This document shows, in pieces, positions 13,001 through 27,000 of a stretch of DNA of 64,000 nt. Location: NCBI GenBank assembly GCA_020137815.1, contig CM035357.1, positions 3,306,528 through 3,370,527 of the forward strand, given 5' to 3'. Under the pieces are notes generated by a model, which saw only the letters and a program-made list of their open reading frames with translations, was not told where the DNA came from and made no database searches. Numbering within the stretch: position 1 is the stretch's first letter; every line of letters begins with the position of its first letter. Position numbers and translations under genes: made by a program. The DNA comes from Hormiphora californensis. Taxonomy: Eukaryota > Ctenophora > Tentaculata > Cydippida > Pleurobrachiidae.

Positions 13001-16000
13001 CAAGACGCTCAATATTTTACGGACGCATCAGGATACTGTATGGGGTTCTGTTTGATGCAGGAATCAGACGATGGAAAAATGCATCCCATCCATTATGGAT
13101 CTAAAGTATTCAACCCCTCACAATTACACTGGCCATCTTTCGTGAAAGAATTCTACGCTGCATACTGGGCGATAACCCGATGAGATTCTATCTATTGGGA
13201 GAAGGTTTGTTCTGCAGACCGATTGCAAAGCCATGAGTTTCGGGACTTTCCTAAGAAATCAACGGCCAATGCTATAATCCGATGGAGTATGGAATTTGTC
13301 GGAGTACGAGTTTATATCAAGTTCGTACCAGGGAAGAGAACGTGGTCTCTGATTTTCTGACAGACCAGCTTGCCTCAGTCTTCATCAGGCTATACGATTA
13401 CATCAAGCAAGGAATCCAGGATGCAGTAGCGGGTAAAGAAAAGAAGATAAGTCTAAAGTTGTGAATCAAGTGAGTGAGGAAACAAAACCAACCCAAGTAA
13501 TAGGAGACGAGGAATTCTTGAGAGAGTCTAAGGAAGACCCTACTTTTAAAAGTGTACGCAAGTGGATCAGAGAAGAGGAAAAAGCAGGAGATCCCAACAT
13601 GCTACCCCCTCAGAACGACAATACTATAACAAGCTGAGTCGGCTGAAGATAGGGGATCAAGATATCATTGCATCAGATAGGGTAACCCGGGACTCACAGA
13701 GTTCCGCTGGTTACTTGCGTACCAGAGTCACAAATAGTCAAAGTCATAGAGGCAAGCCACACAGTGGCTGGAGCACCCCAGTCGTCCGAGAAGACCGAAA
13801 GTAGAATAAGACAGAATTCTATTTTCCTAATATCAAGAAAAAGTACGATTGTTCTGCAAGACCTGCAGCGATTGCTTCAAGACTAACCAGTATCTACCGG
13901 AACAAACCCATACCGGAGTTGAAACCATACACATAAATACCCAGGCATGTGGTGTTAACATGGACGTGGTACAGATATCGAAAGGGGGAAGATTTCCCAA
14001 GGTGCTTACTATGGTTGACAAATTCACGAAATATGTAGTGTTCGTGCCCATCGCTAATGAGAAGGCTACCACCATAGCGAAAGCCTTCTTGGATAACTAC
14101 GTTTGCATCTGGGGACCGCCCCAGATCTTAGTAACTGATAATGCTGCGACTTTCAAAACGGCGGAGGTCATGAATAACCTATATGTCTCTAGGATAGAGA
14201 AGAAGTACTGTGCACCGTACCATCCCCAAGGGAATGGAATAGCAGAGCGGTTCAATAAGGTGCTACTACATCTGTTACAGAAACTAGTGGGGGATAATCC
14301 CGGACAATGGAGGCAAGCACACCGCGACTACAATTAGCAGTAAACTCAGCGATAAACGGTCCACAGGGTATTCCTTTCCGGTTAATGACCGGAAGAGAGA
14401 TGACTGATTGGATGATGTCATATTCCAGACCAGATCAACAAAGTTCTTTGAGAGTGAGCATCATCTGGCAAGTGACATGTACCAAGAACTTAGAAAGATA
14501 TTCCGATTGGCGGGTAACAACCTAGAATTGACACACCGTCTTCAAAAAAGGATATACGACCGGAATAAACAAGCCGTGAGCCTAGCAGTGGGAGACAAAG
14601 TGATGATCTACAGGCCGAAAGACACATCTAATAATTACTACAAGTTAGTAACTAACTTTAAGGGTCCATACATTATAATTGATGCTTGGGATCAGCACGA
14701 TTTTCTGGTGCAAAGAATACGGATGGAAAGAAAAACGGGGGACTGTAAATACGTTGTTCATCGAAACCACTTAAGGAAGATCCCCGAGGAATGAGAGGAC
14801 ATCTAGGAGAACAAGAGCAGGAAACCGCAGAAGCAAGCATAACTGAGGAGGAAGAAACAGAACCTGAGGACGACAGCGAGATAGAGGAAATGCTGCTGCG
14901 AGACGACGACGACGACGGTTGGATCGGAGGATATACGGAAATTACGGGGACAGGAGATCGAAGGGTAACAAGAGCTCAAGCGAAGGCAAATCAGGCTGTA
15001 ACAGGAATGGGGCCTCAAAACATTACGAGAGACTCTGGAATATCAATGGGGGAAATAAGGACACCTCCGAATGATAGGGAAAGAGACCACCCAAGAGACA
15101 ATACAAGGGTCCCCCCACGAAACCATACAAAGTCCCCCCAAGAGAACACACCAGACTACCCAAGATACCACCCAAGATTCCACGGGAGAGAGCTGGGGAA
15201 AACACCCCAGTAGCGGATAACAATAGGACAGCCCGGGTGAAGGGTCAACGCAAATTTCAACCCCATGGCGAACTCGAATACTGGAAGAGTTAACCCGGGC
15301 ATTTGAGAAGAGTTGGGAGAAGAAGAAGAAGGAGGGGAAAATCTAAGAGAACAAACTGACCCACTCAGAGGAGAACTAGATCCCCGCTTAGAACAGAGAG
15401 AACGGATAGCGGAGTCTGTAGCAGAGCGGGTAATAGAGCCAAGGGAAAGGGTAGTCAGATACACCGAAGCACCGCGTGAGGTGGCTGGACAGTACCAACT
15501 ACTAGGAGGACCAAGTCCAGGAAGAAGGAGAAGTCAACTAGGGAGCCCAAGTAGACAGCAGGACCTACAGACGGACCTGACGGATCGTGATCTATATACA
15601 ACTGCAGCAAAAACCTTGGCATTAGGTACTTCCATAGGAAATGAGGATGTACATAGGGTATCAGACTCACAACCAGATAGACTAGAACCACATAACAGAA
15701 CACCGGAGGGAGAGCATCTCAAAAACAGACAAGGAACGCCAAGGAGAACAACCCCGGGGGATAGCCATAGACAGCAAATTCCTGACCAACGGGTGGAGAG
15801 ACCGGGACCCTCCAATAGAACCCCTAACGCCTCGCCACCAGGAAAAAACGTGGTCAGAGGAGAAAGGGGAGGAACCCAAGAAAGCTCTATTTGGACATCC
15901 CCCAGATAGCTCCTGGGAGAAGGACTAACAAATATTCCGAGGAAGATGTACAGAGAGAGGAAGAATTGTTAAGAATGGGGTTGGGTATACCAACAACCAT

Positions 16001-17719
16001 ATTTCCAGACGTACCTCCAGCTAGACAAATATGGAGGGATAAAATGAATGAAATGAGAGGGGGACGCCGAATTCTGATGGATGATCCCACCAACCATTCT
16101 ACACCTGGAAAGATACCGAAAGGAAAGGAGAAAAGAAGCCACTCAGGAGGTACCACCCTCTCCCCAGGAGGGTACAAATACAAGGGACTGAAACTCCGCT
16201 GAAAATCAAACCAGCAAGACCCCGGACAGAGCGTCCAATGGAGAATAGTCCAATGATTTCACGGGGTGAGGGCCACAGACGACCGTCATATGAAGAAGAA
16301 ATAGATATGGAATTGGAACAACCAGGCCATCAGGCTAGAGAAGAACAAATGGACTGGCAGAGTCGAAACCTTAACAAGACCGAGTACAGAGAGCGGACAG
16401 ACCAAGGGCTAGATAGCACCATGGACACTACCAAGAGCAAGACAAGCAACGACTCGTTTGGAGAATACGAAAGAGCTCGAACCCCAACAAAGGGAACGAG
16501 GGTAGTCATGCAACCGCCTAAATTTGAAGCGCGACCACAGCCAAGAGAAGAGGAGCCTGATTGGCAACAAATACAGGCGATAGCCCAAAGACTGAATACC
16601 ATAGATAGAGAGAACGTGCTAAGAAGGAGCGACCATGCAGAGGACGAGGAAATGGAGGAAGTTTTAGAGACAGAGAATAGACAAGAAAGAGACTTCGTGA
16701 CAGGGACGGATGAAACAAGACTACCTAGCCCCCCACCTAGGCGGTCTAAAAGATTGGAGAATAAGGCCAATAAACTATAAGTATCGGCGTGAGCCTACTA
16801 ATTGCCGCTGAAATATTGCTTACTATGATAAATATTATTTACCTAGAACTAATACAATATAATATAAAAATAATGCTGAGAGTGCGTGTAAACTGTAGGA
16901 GAAATGTGTTAATTGTAATTCATTATAACTATAATTTTAATCGAAAAAGCCTTGCTGTTTGACTGGGATAGAGGGAATTACTAAGACGGAACATATAATA
17001 CAGACAATGATATGGGGAGCATGAAGGGCAAATATAACAACGTGTTAACTAAGGCTGACATATGGTTCACATGCGGGAGAGTGGAGTTATAAGGACTTGG
17101 GGCCTGAATGAATGGTCGTGGGGACATATGATCTTCTCATGGTAAAACACAAAGCGGCCCTGCCATGGGGGATATATGACAGAGCAGCAGAATAAGGTTG
17201 GGTGTTGAATACACACACAGTGAAACAAACGCATAGAGTTAACCAAAACAAATCAAACAAAAGAATTTTTTAAATATAGTTTCTAGAGTTTCTGCAGTAG
17301 CACAGGGTTGGGGTGAAACATTGGGGGGCGGGTAGGGGCAGGTCGGTCCCTCCTCCCGCAACAGTAGCCGCCCACAAGGCCTGCCACGAACACCCCAGCC
17401 AACATCAGGGGAACCACATACCAGGGGATCCAATGGGGCCGGTAATGGGGAACCGGAGGAGCCGTGGTAGGAGAAATCCTGAGAACGGTCATATAAGGAG
17501 GAATAACTGGAAAGAGGGGAAACTAATGGAAACTAACACTAAAGATAACAATAACTTACGGGCTATTACACCCAGAGGTGTAACAAAGGGAGCATCCGGG
17601 GTCCTCGGGCGAACAAAACCCACACCCTGAGAGAGCCCCCACAAAACACTGCATGCTGAGGGAAGAAAAATAACAGAGATGAGATAACAGCAACCAGGAG
17701 AAAGATAATGAAGAGAAAT

Positions 17720-17766
<47 letters not shown>

Positions 17767-18034
17767 TAGTAGAGATATAATAACTTACAGGGAGCAGAGA
17801 ACCTCGGTCTGCAAGTTAGAATCATAACAAGTATACATATCTAGAAGGAAATATAAAAATAAAGGGAAAATCAAAAAAAAGGGAGGGGAGAGAAACATAG
17901 AAAAAGGAATTTAGCACAAAACAATGAGAAAGGAAGAGGCAAGGAATACAACGGTAGAAAATGAAATGTGAGCACAAGCAGTAGAGATAAGAGATAAGAG
18001 GGACCGATGAATGCATGAGCAAAAAGCAGGAGAG

Positions 18035-18076
<42 letters not shown>

Positions 18077-21000
18077 ATGACTTACCGAATGATGTTCAAA
18101 TACTCAAATCTCTCACCTCCCAATCTCTCACTTCGATAAAGTCCCTACTTGCTAATTAACACCCCTTCCCAAGAAACCACCTTACCAGACCTCATTGTTC
18201 TGAACCTCAAAACTGACTCGGATTATTTGCTTAGGTTTTAGAATCAGGAAGATATGGCACAGGCAGAATGAAATTCACCAGGAAAAAATACCCGGAGATA
18301 ACAGCTATGATTGAAGAGGCCCCACCACAACCGGAGGACATATTACAAGATGAACCGCCTCGAAGGGACCTGAATGAGGTGGAAGCACTGAAAGAAGTAC
18401 AGGAAGAACAACAGAAGAGGATACAGATAAAACATAACAGAAGGAGGAGAAAGGAAGATGACAGAATGATATGGAAATTACTGCGAGCCAACCCCAGTTT
18501 TACGATAAAATTAACAAGTAACTTGTCGGCAGCCAATAGATCTAAGGAATACCATGCAATCAAAGTAAAATTGACTAAAAGATACAGAAAATTATTCAAA
18601 AAATGCCGCCAATTAAATAGTAAAGTAAATGGAAACACAGAAGAAATATTTGCTGCGATGATAGAGGGAGAAGAAATACCTGGAAGAATTGAGCTGTGTG
18701 AGAAATGAAACTATGTAAGAAGGGTAGATTGATATAAATAATGCCATTTCATAATTGTGCCTATGGCTGTTGTTTTATTAGATCCCTGAAACCCCATACA
18801 AACTCTTTCTAATAAACCACATACAAATTACTGAGTTACCCTATAGAACTTTCTGTAGCCGACAACGGCTACAGAAAGAGTTGCGGCAACAGGAGCAACA
18901 GCAGCAACAACCCCCACTAGGGGACATTCCGCCCCTAGGAGAGAACTATATAGAATGAGAGACAGAGTGAGAGAGATAAAGAACTATTAGAGAGAGGGAG
19001 AAAAATTATAAATAAGGGAGAGAGAAAGAACTATTAGAGAGAGGGAGAAAAATTATAAATAAGGGAGAGAGAAAGAACTATTAGAGAGAGAGACTATTAG
19101 AGAGAGAAAAAAAAAAAAAAAAAATGTATAGAGAGAAAGAGCTATATAGAGGGAGAGGGAGGCAGACAGTTAGCGTTCAGGCAGACAGTTACACCTCTTA
19201 TACGAAGTTTTGTTGTTGTTGTATATATACATAATAAAATGGCAGGAGTTTTGCACGAATACAGGGTGCGCCGAGTGCCCAAGACGAAGATACAGTTGGG
19301 AAACAACGCCCCGATCACGATAGAGGAATTATCCGGAAAAGTGGACGAAGGGATCAACTCCTGGGAAGAAAGCGACTCCTGGAAAATATACCCGGACTTC
19401 ACGGAAATAACTGACATTGACGGCGCCCGAAGCGCGTGGTACGAGTTCCTCTGGTTTTCCGGGTTTTTCACAGTGAGGCATTCCTTTTGCAGAATGATCA
19501 AAGGATCAGGAGATGTGATGATAAACCCGGAGTTGAAGACCTTTCCCCCTTTCACTCGCCCCCTTAGGGCTGAAGGATCAATCACAGGTTACAGATTCGA
19601 TCTGGACACCCTGTTTACCCCGCCTGAGGGGGACGAAGAACCAGAGAAGTGCCACAATCTGCATGGACTCATCATCCCATCAAGAAAATTGATGGGGATG
19701 TTCTTCGCCTGCGCCGCGGAATTTGTCCCTCTTAACCCAATGTTCATTGAAATGCAGCAGGACAATGAATATGAGCGAGGCTGCTAATACGGGGTGGAGG
19801 GCATGGAGGAGGGGGTGCAGGCGAGGGGGGTCCTGGGCAGTGGGCAATGGAGTGGAGTATACGGGTGAACAACAATCTGTAATTACGACGAGCGGAGTAC
19901 CAGGTAAACATCTAATAATAGTCGTCTGACATTTCGTGCTTCCTGCCCGCTATATTATGCAACGCTGATTGGCCACTTGTGTGGGTAAGCAATAACCCAG
20001 TGCTTTTTGTTGCTTGCTCATATATTGCGAGACCAACTTAGATATCAAAGTGTTGGGGAGATCACGTCCAGTAGATGTTTGAGTAGACATAGTGTCTGAC
20101 GCTATAAGTGGACATGGGTCTGGTGAGAATAAAACAAGATCAACAAAGGAGAAAGGGTATAGTAGTACAGCCCAAACTAATCTGGTTTTGGAATGGACAC
20201 AAGCCTGTAAAGGCACGCCGTGTTGTATTCACACTAAGGAGCGCGTGGATATAGGGTCGAGCCGGACAATTATAACCCAGATATCAACAGGATGGCAACG
20301 ATGGGTGTTTTATTGAATTACTAATTTGCGACGCGGTTACCCTTACATAAGTTGTCGCACGCGACATTTCAAAACTATATGTGAGGGAGGTGATGTAATC
20401 ACCGATATTACTATTTCCAATCACTGTCTTGGTCTTCAAATTCGACTACTCCTAACATCCAACATTCTACACAGGTCCCGACAGAACGACCAGACTAATT
20501 ATCGATTCTAATAAACCTCTTATCATAGCAATGACATCCTACCTCGAACACAAAATGGGAACGGATTTGATAAAAGAGGAGAAGGTACAACAATATCGGA
20601 TAAAGCAGGCGATGGGAGATCTGGAAGAGCTGCTGAGAGAAGGGAAATGGAGACACAGATTCTTTGGCTCCACCCAGAACAGGACAGTGGTGAGAGGGAG
20701 CGACATAGATGTGCTAATATGGGCGGAGCAGAGCGCAACCGAGACGATGAGGAATCTGGACAGGAACAAAGGAAAAGCATTTAAATTCGTGAAAAAGGTG
20801 AACAAACTGGGAGTCTTGACACTCAGGCACGAGGCAGGAATCAAGATAGACTTTTGCTGTGCTACGGAGGACGATAGGAAGGAAAGAGTTCTGTGGAACT
20901 CAAACCTTATTAAATGGTACACAGAGGAGAAATTGTTCCAGATAACAGTTAAATCAATAAAAACTCTGTTCGAAGGGACACCGGTGTTGCAGGCTTCCTT

Positions 21001-24000
21001 GGGAGGAGTATCCAACTACGCAATAACACTAGTCACGCGGGCTGTCTTAGAAGAAAATAGAATCGTTAAAGAGGCCCACCTAGAGGAAAGACGAAAAAGA
21101 AACAGTGAGCGACAGAATCTGGGGGAAACATCAGCCATAATGACGATGTTAAGATTTATGGGGGACAGCACGGAGGGAATGGATAATTGTACGATAGACT
21201 TGAGAAAAAACTTGGGAGAGAAAATAGAAAGAGGATCTCCCCAGATTAGAGATCCTTTTGAGGTAAAAGATTTATACAGAACTCAAACGGATGGTGTAAG
21301 AGAGATCAGATGGAACATAGTCTCTTATTACGTACAACAACTACCAGTCAGGAGGTGGAGAGACGTCAAGAAGGATGTAGTAAACGCGTCAAAAGCTTGG
21401 TATGAGCTACCAAGAAAAACTAGAACAAGGGCATATTTTGATGTAGAAGAATTGAACGATAGAATATGAGCAATTGAACAAGTGGTATTTCACATTAAAT
21501 TACCCATGCTAATGTAAATAGGATTATATTGCTACGAAATTGAGATCCAACTGTTAGCGAAGGTGCGAAATTGTTCTTACACAATGGTATATTATTGAAT
21601 TGCATTTACATTTATCGAAACGGGTTAACCACTGCACTCAACCCTATGTGTTTTTCTGTAACCTTATTACTCTTGTTATCGCTGCATCCTTGTCAACGAT
21701 GGCCCTCTCGTATCATTGATTAAACATTATCTATTTCCAAAATCAGATGGATTTGGTGTCCTAAAATTCAACACCGCCTAACATCCAACCTTCTAAATAG
21801 GTCCCAACAGGAAGGAAATGAACGGAAGGGAAGACGGAGTTGATCCGGAGTTTGTCAACGAAATATTACAGATATTACAGATATTAGCTTCGCTACCAAT
21901 CCCGGATGTTTGTACTACTAGTAGTGCTAGTGAACGTGCTGTTGGCAAAGGCGAGGAAGGCAGACATCTAGAAGAGGAAAAAGTAGAGAAAGAACCAGAG
22001 AGATCCTGGGACGGAACAGTTCCTACTGATGAGGCCGAGGGTATTAACGAGAGGAAAGAAGAGCGTGATAAGGAGTGGAAGTGGAAGGAGGACCAAAGAA
22101 AAGAGAGAAAGCAAGATAGCGAGACAATGGAAGAACATAAAGCCCAATATGAAGAGACTATTGAGAAAGAGAGAGAGGAAAGAAACCGAAAAGTGAAAGA
22201 GAGAAAAAGAGAGAGAGATAGGATATACCAAGCCAATAAACGGGCAGAAAGAAGAGAGTATAGAAACCGATACGGTATAGACATGATTAAGAGGAAGAAG
22301 GAGGGGCCGAAAACTAGGAATGCGGTGTACTCGAGAAGATACAGAGAAAAGAAAAAAGAGAGGCAAGAGATCATGAAATATTTAGGGAAGGAGAGGGAGT
22401 GATGTTCTCACGTGAACATGTCGATGATAATTAATGTCCGAGATATCTTGAACCTCACACTTCCTGGTACTGGGTTCACTATCGCTATCCATAAAATGCA
22501 ACGAGACTGTTGAGTGGTTAGGGCTGTAGAGGCCCGGTACTGCTGTTTCCTTCCGCACAAGACAGACTTTGAGGGACAACGCGGCCCTTATGGTAAACAG
22601 GTGAACTCCATCCTTACGTTCGCCATCTCTCTCTTCACCTTCTCGGAAACCTTCGACGTAGCGCCACCGAGATTCTAAACACAAGAGTTGTTATTCGGAC
22701 TTTGAAATTATGCGGAAGGAGGTCTTCCTGGACCAGGGCTTTTAAGAATTCAATGTGGCCCTGTAGTAATGAGTGGATGCTGATTTAGGGGTAATGAGGT
22801 ATTGGTAAATACCCGAACTAAGCTATCTTGTTGAATTTAATGAGAGTATTTTGTATGTATATTGAATTTTCGTACACTGTAAAGATACTATACGTTCCTC
22901 ATACCAATGTGTTATTTGAAATAATTATCGAGAGTGATCATAACTCTTTATGCCTGAAGTAATCCATTACGATCTAGATACTGCTGATTCCCAACCTATA
23001 ACTCTACCCACACACTAGCTAGAGGGCATATAATGAATTGCACGAATGAAGTAGGGGAATGTGAGTTCCCTTGGGAAGTGATAAAGATAACAGGGATACT
23101 GTTGAGTGGTATATACCTGGCCTGCGTTTTATGTTATTGTCTACGAACCTGCACACACTAAGGACACGAGAGATAAAGAGACTTTAGAAGATGTGGAAAA
23201 ATACTGTTTAACGAGATTATGTGACCTAGATAGATGAAATTGTAAATAATATTGACAATAATTACAAATTAGTACAACAATAAACGTCAAAGATTGTTAT
23301 TGATTTCTAGATAATTAGAGAAGGAAACTAATATGTGTCTTTTCAATATAGCGAATGGAAGAAATAGAGAATATGTATGGGCAGGCAACTCCGATAACCG
23401 ATGTAACAAATCCATTCGTATGTGACCCTTACAATGTGGAAAGAATTGAACCTATGTCACCCAATTACGTGATCGCGGGAACAGATAGACCAGTTTTACC
23501 CTGTATCCTTAGGAAAGATATGGAGGAGGAGACATCGAAAGCATTGAGCCGATTGACAGTGTCCTCCGTTCACTCATCATGCAACTCCCACGATTCACTA
23601 CAGGGGCCACAACCCTCTACGGAGTATATTGAAGCAGAGGAACCCATGGAGGAGGGGGTTGCGGGAGAGCAAACTTTGCATAGCCCAGAGGTGGGAGAAG
23701 TGGCAACCTTATCCCTTTCAACTACTCCTTATATGGATATTAGCGCGGAGGTACTCCCTTGCACAGAGGAGGATGGTGTAGAAAAGGGATACGAAATGGA
23801 AGATCTCCTTAAAGAGTTAACAGGGGAGATATTGGACTTGCAATGTCCACCTCTCCAGGGGACACCAGTAACCTTCAGTCCAACAGCCTCACCCAAACAA
23901 CAAGAAGCAGGACCGGAAGTAAGTGAGGATTATCCGGACTGGTTGGTACAGCTCCTGGAAGCAAAGATTGAACCAGAGGAAGGCTATTCGTCATCAAGAG

Positions 24001-27000
24001 ATATGGAGTGGGATGGCACAGACGAACGGGGGAATGGTGATAATACATGTTGCCAGGGGACGTCGATGGAGATGGACGAACCCAGAACAGAGAATTCGGT
24101 TCTGGTATTAGGGAAATGTCGGGAGGAAGCGAGGATGCTGGATTTAGACAAGTCGGCTGTGGGAAAAGTCTCAACACGGGAGAGATGTTGGAACAAAACA
24201 GTATACGAGAGCAAAGTCTACAGCGAGCTCCAGGCCCACACCACGACAAATTCACAACCAACCTCACCGGAGTACAAGAAGGGGGAAGATGGTCCAGAAC
24301 GAGTACACAGGAGAAGCAACAGAGAGGGAGCAGAGATGGACAGACCACACTTGACATCGAAGGAATGGGTAGATTGGATACTGTCACGAGAGGGGGAGGA
24401 AGAAGTCTACACATGGATAGACAACATTAGCGAAACAAGAATGGACAGATTCGCTAAGGAGATGGAGAGCATCACCCTTGAGGAAGCAACAGAGGATGGA
24501 AGAAAAATGAAGAAAGAAAAACTAAACGTAGAGATCACAGGAATAAAGCAAGGTGCAAGGGTACCAGTGAAAGATGTCGCGATGGAGAATAGCGACGATG
24601 AAACCCAACCGGGAATCAACACAGAGACGGAAATAATAGTGAACGTGGAAGGTAGAGCGGTTATATCGGTATCAGCCGAAATACTAAGAACATTGCAAGG
24701 ATTTGAACAAAGCAATAAGCAGCAACGCCGAAAGAAACGCAATATTGCAGCTCAGAGGGAGAAAGGGCGATTAAGGACCATAAAATACAGAGTTCGGAGA
24801 AGGTGGAAAAAAGAAATTGGACTTTCAATGATGACTATGCTGCAATCCACACTAACGAACAATTGAGGAGAGACAAAGAATTATAAATATACTATACAGT
24901 GAGGGTTTGTTGATATTATCAAATGGATTTTAATGAGTGAGTCGCCATGGTGACCATAGCGACCGTGTTATTGACAGTGAAAGAACCACACGAGAGAACC
25001 GGTGAGGTATCAAGAGGCACATATATTGAAAGATTAAAATGTAAAGTAAAATATTGGAAGATTGAAATGAGTTGGGAGTTGTTTTACTGTTCAAAATATG
25101 AGAACATACACACACGCTGATCATACTAACACGAACCTATCCCTATAGGCATGACAGCTAGTATGATATTGATCGTTGGGATGGCAACAACGATAATGGC
25201 AAAGGAGATGGTGAGTCCAAGGATATGCCAAGATAAAAGAGGAGGCGCCATCTACAGATTACCACCTCTGCTCAACTGCGATGAGGAGAAGTTTGACAGT
25301 TGGGAGATTAGACTATGGAAGAAAAATATAAAGGAGTATACTGGAAACATAAAGGGGGTGAAAATCATCCGCAGGACGTGCACCACCAAAGTGGGGTTCC
25401 TAGGCGACAAGGAGGTATTGAAGAAGAAGACATATGAAATACTCCCACAGGATACAGTGGACACCCTCTTTAGACAAGGAAGCTGCGTTAACCCTAACGG
25501 ATACGCTACATTGAGTTCGGGCGGAAAGGACTTTAAATGCCCAGGGGAATGGATGAAGACAAAGACAGCGGTAGTGATGGAGTGCTTACACTACGAAGGG
25601 TCTATAGTGAAACGTCATGGACAACCCGGGCGAACAGACCTTACAAGTTTCCATGGTTGCGCTTACGAAACGGGTAGGTGTAGGGCAAAAGATGGAATGT
25701 ACCTAAGATGGACTCCAGAGGAGATTGAGAAGGAGGAGTACACCCTGCAGGGACGTTATTCGGCAGTAAAAACCGGAGACCACATACTTATACCGAAATT
25801 AGCAATGGTACTAACCGTCTCAGAGGGTGAGGGCCCTTGGGAATCTGGTGTGTTCCGGATTGAGAGGATAAAAGAGGAAGGACCCGACAACGCAACGGTA
25901 AAAATGGCCGGGAATCCAGACGGAATAGAGGCATTGAGAGAAGAAATGAATGCAAGACTGGAATACCTGGCGGAAACAATGAAGTCACCGAGAGCAAAAC
26001 TAGAATATTTGTGTGACATATGGAATCAGGTGAGGAAGAACGAGAGAGTTGTAGCGTCTCGAAGCCCTACGAAATACGCCCAATTAAAGCTGGGGTATGA
26101 TGAAATGATAGCGAAAACCACGGGGGAATACCTCATGGTTTACCCGTGCCAAAGAGTGAATGAATGGAAATGGGGGAACAAAACAAATCGATGTTGGGAA
26201 GAGGTACCTATACAGTATAAGCTATCAAAAGATACCAAATGGACAGAAGGATATCTGGATCCAAAAACAAACATCATCACCAGAAGAGGAACAGAGTCAC
26301 AGTGCCGAGGAAGAGGCATAGTGACTGAAATAGGAGATAAACTGGAAAGTCATACACAACATGGCGTACAAGATATAAACACAACAAATGTGGTAACGCT
26401 GGACGACGCGATAAGTGGAATTCCAATGATCGATTTCCTAGACGCAGAATGGGCTTACGACGAGAGTGAGTTAACTAATACAGAGTTGGATAGAATAACG
26501 GACAAAACAGATATCTCAAAACCAGGGGATGAGGAGCCTGAAATAAACAGGAATCCCCATGGAATGTGGAAATTAGTGGGACTGAAAACACTATCCTGGG
26601 ACGCGGTGCTAAACTGGGTGTGGCTATGGTTCACAAGAATAGTGTGCCTGATCTACACAACCCAGACAATCGGAAAATGGATGTGGAAGATAGGAGAAAA
26701 CAAGTTGAGAGAGATTAAATGGAAAAAGCAACAACGAAAACGAAACGTTTGGTTCTCAAGACGACAACCACGGAGGAGAAGTGATATATCACGAGAACGA
26801 AGTGAAGACTCGGAGGATGAAGACGAGAGCTCAGAAGGAGAGGTCGTATGGGGACCTTAGTGAACTACGGATAGATAATGAATCCTAATAGTACATACAG
26901 AAACGAACTTTAATTTGTGAATATAGTGAAGCTAAATGAGTGAAATATTGAAGAATATGATTGTACAATGACAAATGCAAGTAAATGAATGTGAATAATC

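Noticed and set aside
14791..16780. Gag polyprotein
   Set aside because: The position is after pol and there is no CCHC knuckle or capsid-like hydrophobic pattern; the composition is disordered and charged.
20531..21469. cGAS/OAS-like or CCA-adding enzyme
   Set aside because: The GSxxxxTxxxGSDID pattern is shared, but GGVSNYA in the second domain points to the Trf4/GLD2/TUT group.
22382..22684. 100-residue minus-strand frame in the retroelement
   Set aside because: No motif, no splice context, and it partly overlaps the end of the 194-residue plus-strand ORF.
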